Assembly: GCA_001556025.1 (NCBI GenBank)
Contig: LSIB01000180.1
Span: 31,177 to 95,176, forward strand
Length of the DNA stretch: 64,000 bases
Origin: Rhizobiales bacterium CCH3-A5
GTDB taxonomy: Bacteria > Pseudomonadota > Alphaproteobacteria > Rhizobiales > Beijerinckiaceae
Reading direction: 5' to 3'
A model generated the notes under the pieces. The model was not told the origin of the DNA. It ran no database searches and saw only the letters and a program-made list of their open reading frames with translations. A program made the position numbers and the translations under genes. This document shows, piece by piece, positions 63,504 through 64,000 of this stretch (positions within the stretch are counted from its first letter, which is position 1; every line of letters begins with the position of its first letter).

Positions 63504-63971
63504 ATGAAAAAAATAGTTGCACTGACGCTCGTTACCGCCGCCATGGCCCTCGCGGGCTGCGACATGCCGGACAAGCTCGAAAAACCCAATCCTGTTGCTG
63601 AATGGACCTGGACCGGCAACCCCAAACTGGACAACGGAGGAACGATCTCGCTGAACCTTGGCGGGGATGGAAATTTCAAGGCTCGCAGCACGCCCCCCGG
63701 CGAGGAGGCAAGGTCGGTCGAGGGCCGATGGACGGTGGGCGAAAGCTGGAACGAGAAGGCCTGCGGGGACCGGATCAGTCTTTCGGATGAGGACAGGCTC
63801 ACACGGACCGCGGACGGCAAAGTTGAGAATCATCGCGTATCGCGGGCTTCCATTGGTTTGCTATATTGGGTTGCCAAGGGAGCCGAGTTGCCCAGCGGAG
63901 CGAAAATCGTCAGCAAGCAGAATATGACCGATTGTCAGGCGACAGGACAAACTGCCCCCCTGACGCCATGA
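63504..63971 (+). CDS. Small lipoprotein downstream of the caspase
   Basis: A 155-residue lipoprotein. GGGAGA precedes the ATG at 63504. The signal peptide MKKIVALTLVTAAMALAGC ends in a good lipobox (LAGC). The mature protein is beta-rich with tryptophans and two further cysteines (KACGDR, TDCQAT), possibly a lipocalin-like or META-like barrel. It follows the caspase gene by 107 bp on the same strand. The last 29 bases of the window contain no gene. Confidence 0.7.
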   Translation: MKKIVALTLVTAAMALAGCDMPDKLEKPNPVAEWTWTGNPKLDNGGTISLNLGGDGNFKARSTPPGEEARSVEGRWTVGESWNEKACGDRISLSDEDRLTRTADGKVENHRVSRASIGLLYWVAKGAELPSGAKIVSKQNMTDCQATGQTAPLTP

Positions 63972-64000
63972 GGAACTGACCCCTCTGGAGAGGAGGTCGG

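Noticed and set aside
35228..63971. Classical Zorya defence system.
   Set aside because: Only the MotA/MotB-like pair is shared. There is no ZorC or ZorD (Snf2 helicase/nuclease) or ZorE in the cluster, and the MotB-like proteins lack the OmpA-type domain.
1..64000. CRISPR arrays, rRNA and tRNA genes.
   Set aside because: No regularly spaced repeats of CRISPR type and no rRNA-like stretch were noticed, and no tRNA cloverleaf was recognised by eye. The only regular repeats are the codon-level repeats within the Gly/Ala protein at 44014-46326.

Overview
The window looks like part of a large repABC plasmid (or chromid) of an alphaproteobacterium, most likely of the order Hyphomicrobiales (Rhizobiales). 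The evidence is a complete repA-repB-repC cassette with a candidate antisense RNA between repB and repC, a Ti-plasmid-type traI-trbBCDEJKLFGHI operon, and accessory families typical of rhizobial plasmids (DUF1419, DUF3085, DUF3991/Toprim, RHE_PE00001/DUF1612, a giant methylase-helicase). The DNA is GC-rich throughout. The genus cannot be fixed from the sequence alone.

Layout. 1-10.4 kb: plasmid housekeeping and accessory genes on the minus strand (ParB-like protein, DarB-like methylase-helicase, small DUF proteins, Toprim protein). 10.6-13.1 kb: an AbiE-type toxin-antitoxin pair with a palindromic promoter/operator, plus two small unknown genes. 13.2-17.3 kb: DUF1612 regulator, serine recombinase, unknown gene and a second DUF3991/Toprim paralogue. 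17.3-21.4 kb: the repABC replicon (minus strand), with nested inverted repeats downstream of repC. 21.7-31.8 kb: acyl-homoserine-lactone synthase and the complete mating-pair-formation operon (plus strand). 32.0-34.4 kb: a convergent NarL-type response regulator and hybrid histidine kinase. No relaxase, coupling protein, traR or traM lies in the window.

The last 29 kb (35.2-64.0 kb) is the unusual part. It is almost entirely cell-envelope proteins without an obvious textbook assignment. Two paralogous modules each encode a MotA/TolQ/ExbB-type four-helix membrane protein followed by a single-pass MotB/TolR-like protein with a long coiled coil. Each pair is followed by membrane proteins whose cytoplasmic N-terminus is the same small zinc-ribbon-like motif (C-x3-H-x9-C-x2-C) and whose periplasmic part is either a PDZ domain (module 1) or cysteine-containing TPR repeats (module 2, tandem duplicate). 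Between and after the modules lie secreted Sel1/TPR-like proteins, bPH-like membrane proteins, a huge glycine/alanine repeat protein, one degenerate and one intact M23 endopeptidase, a DUF4189 protein, a MerR regulator coupled to a VIT-domain protein without vWA, and finally a caspase (C14)-FGE fusion coupled to a protein with an HTH-like N-terminus. 

My reading is that 35-64 kb is one composite envelope-sensing or conflict system: a stator-like ion channel, zinc-ribbon/TPR sensors and a caspase effector. It recalls Zorya (ZorAB) only in having a MotA/MotB-like pair. This is inference. What is directly visible is the shared domains, the paralogy and the tight translational coupling within each operon.
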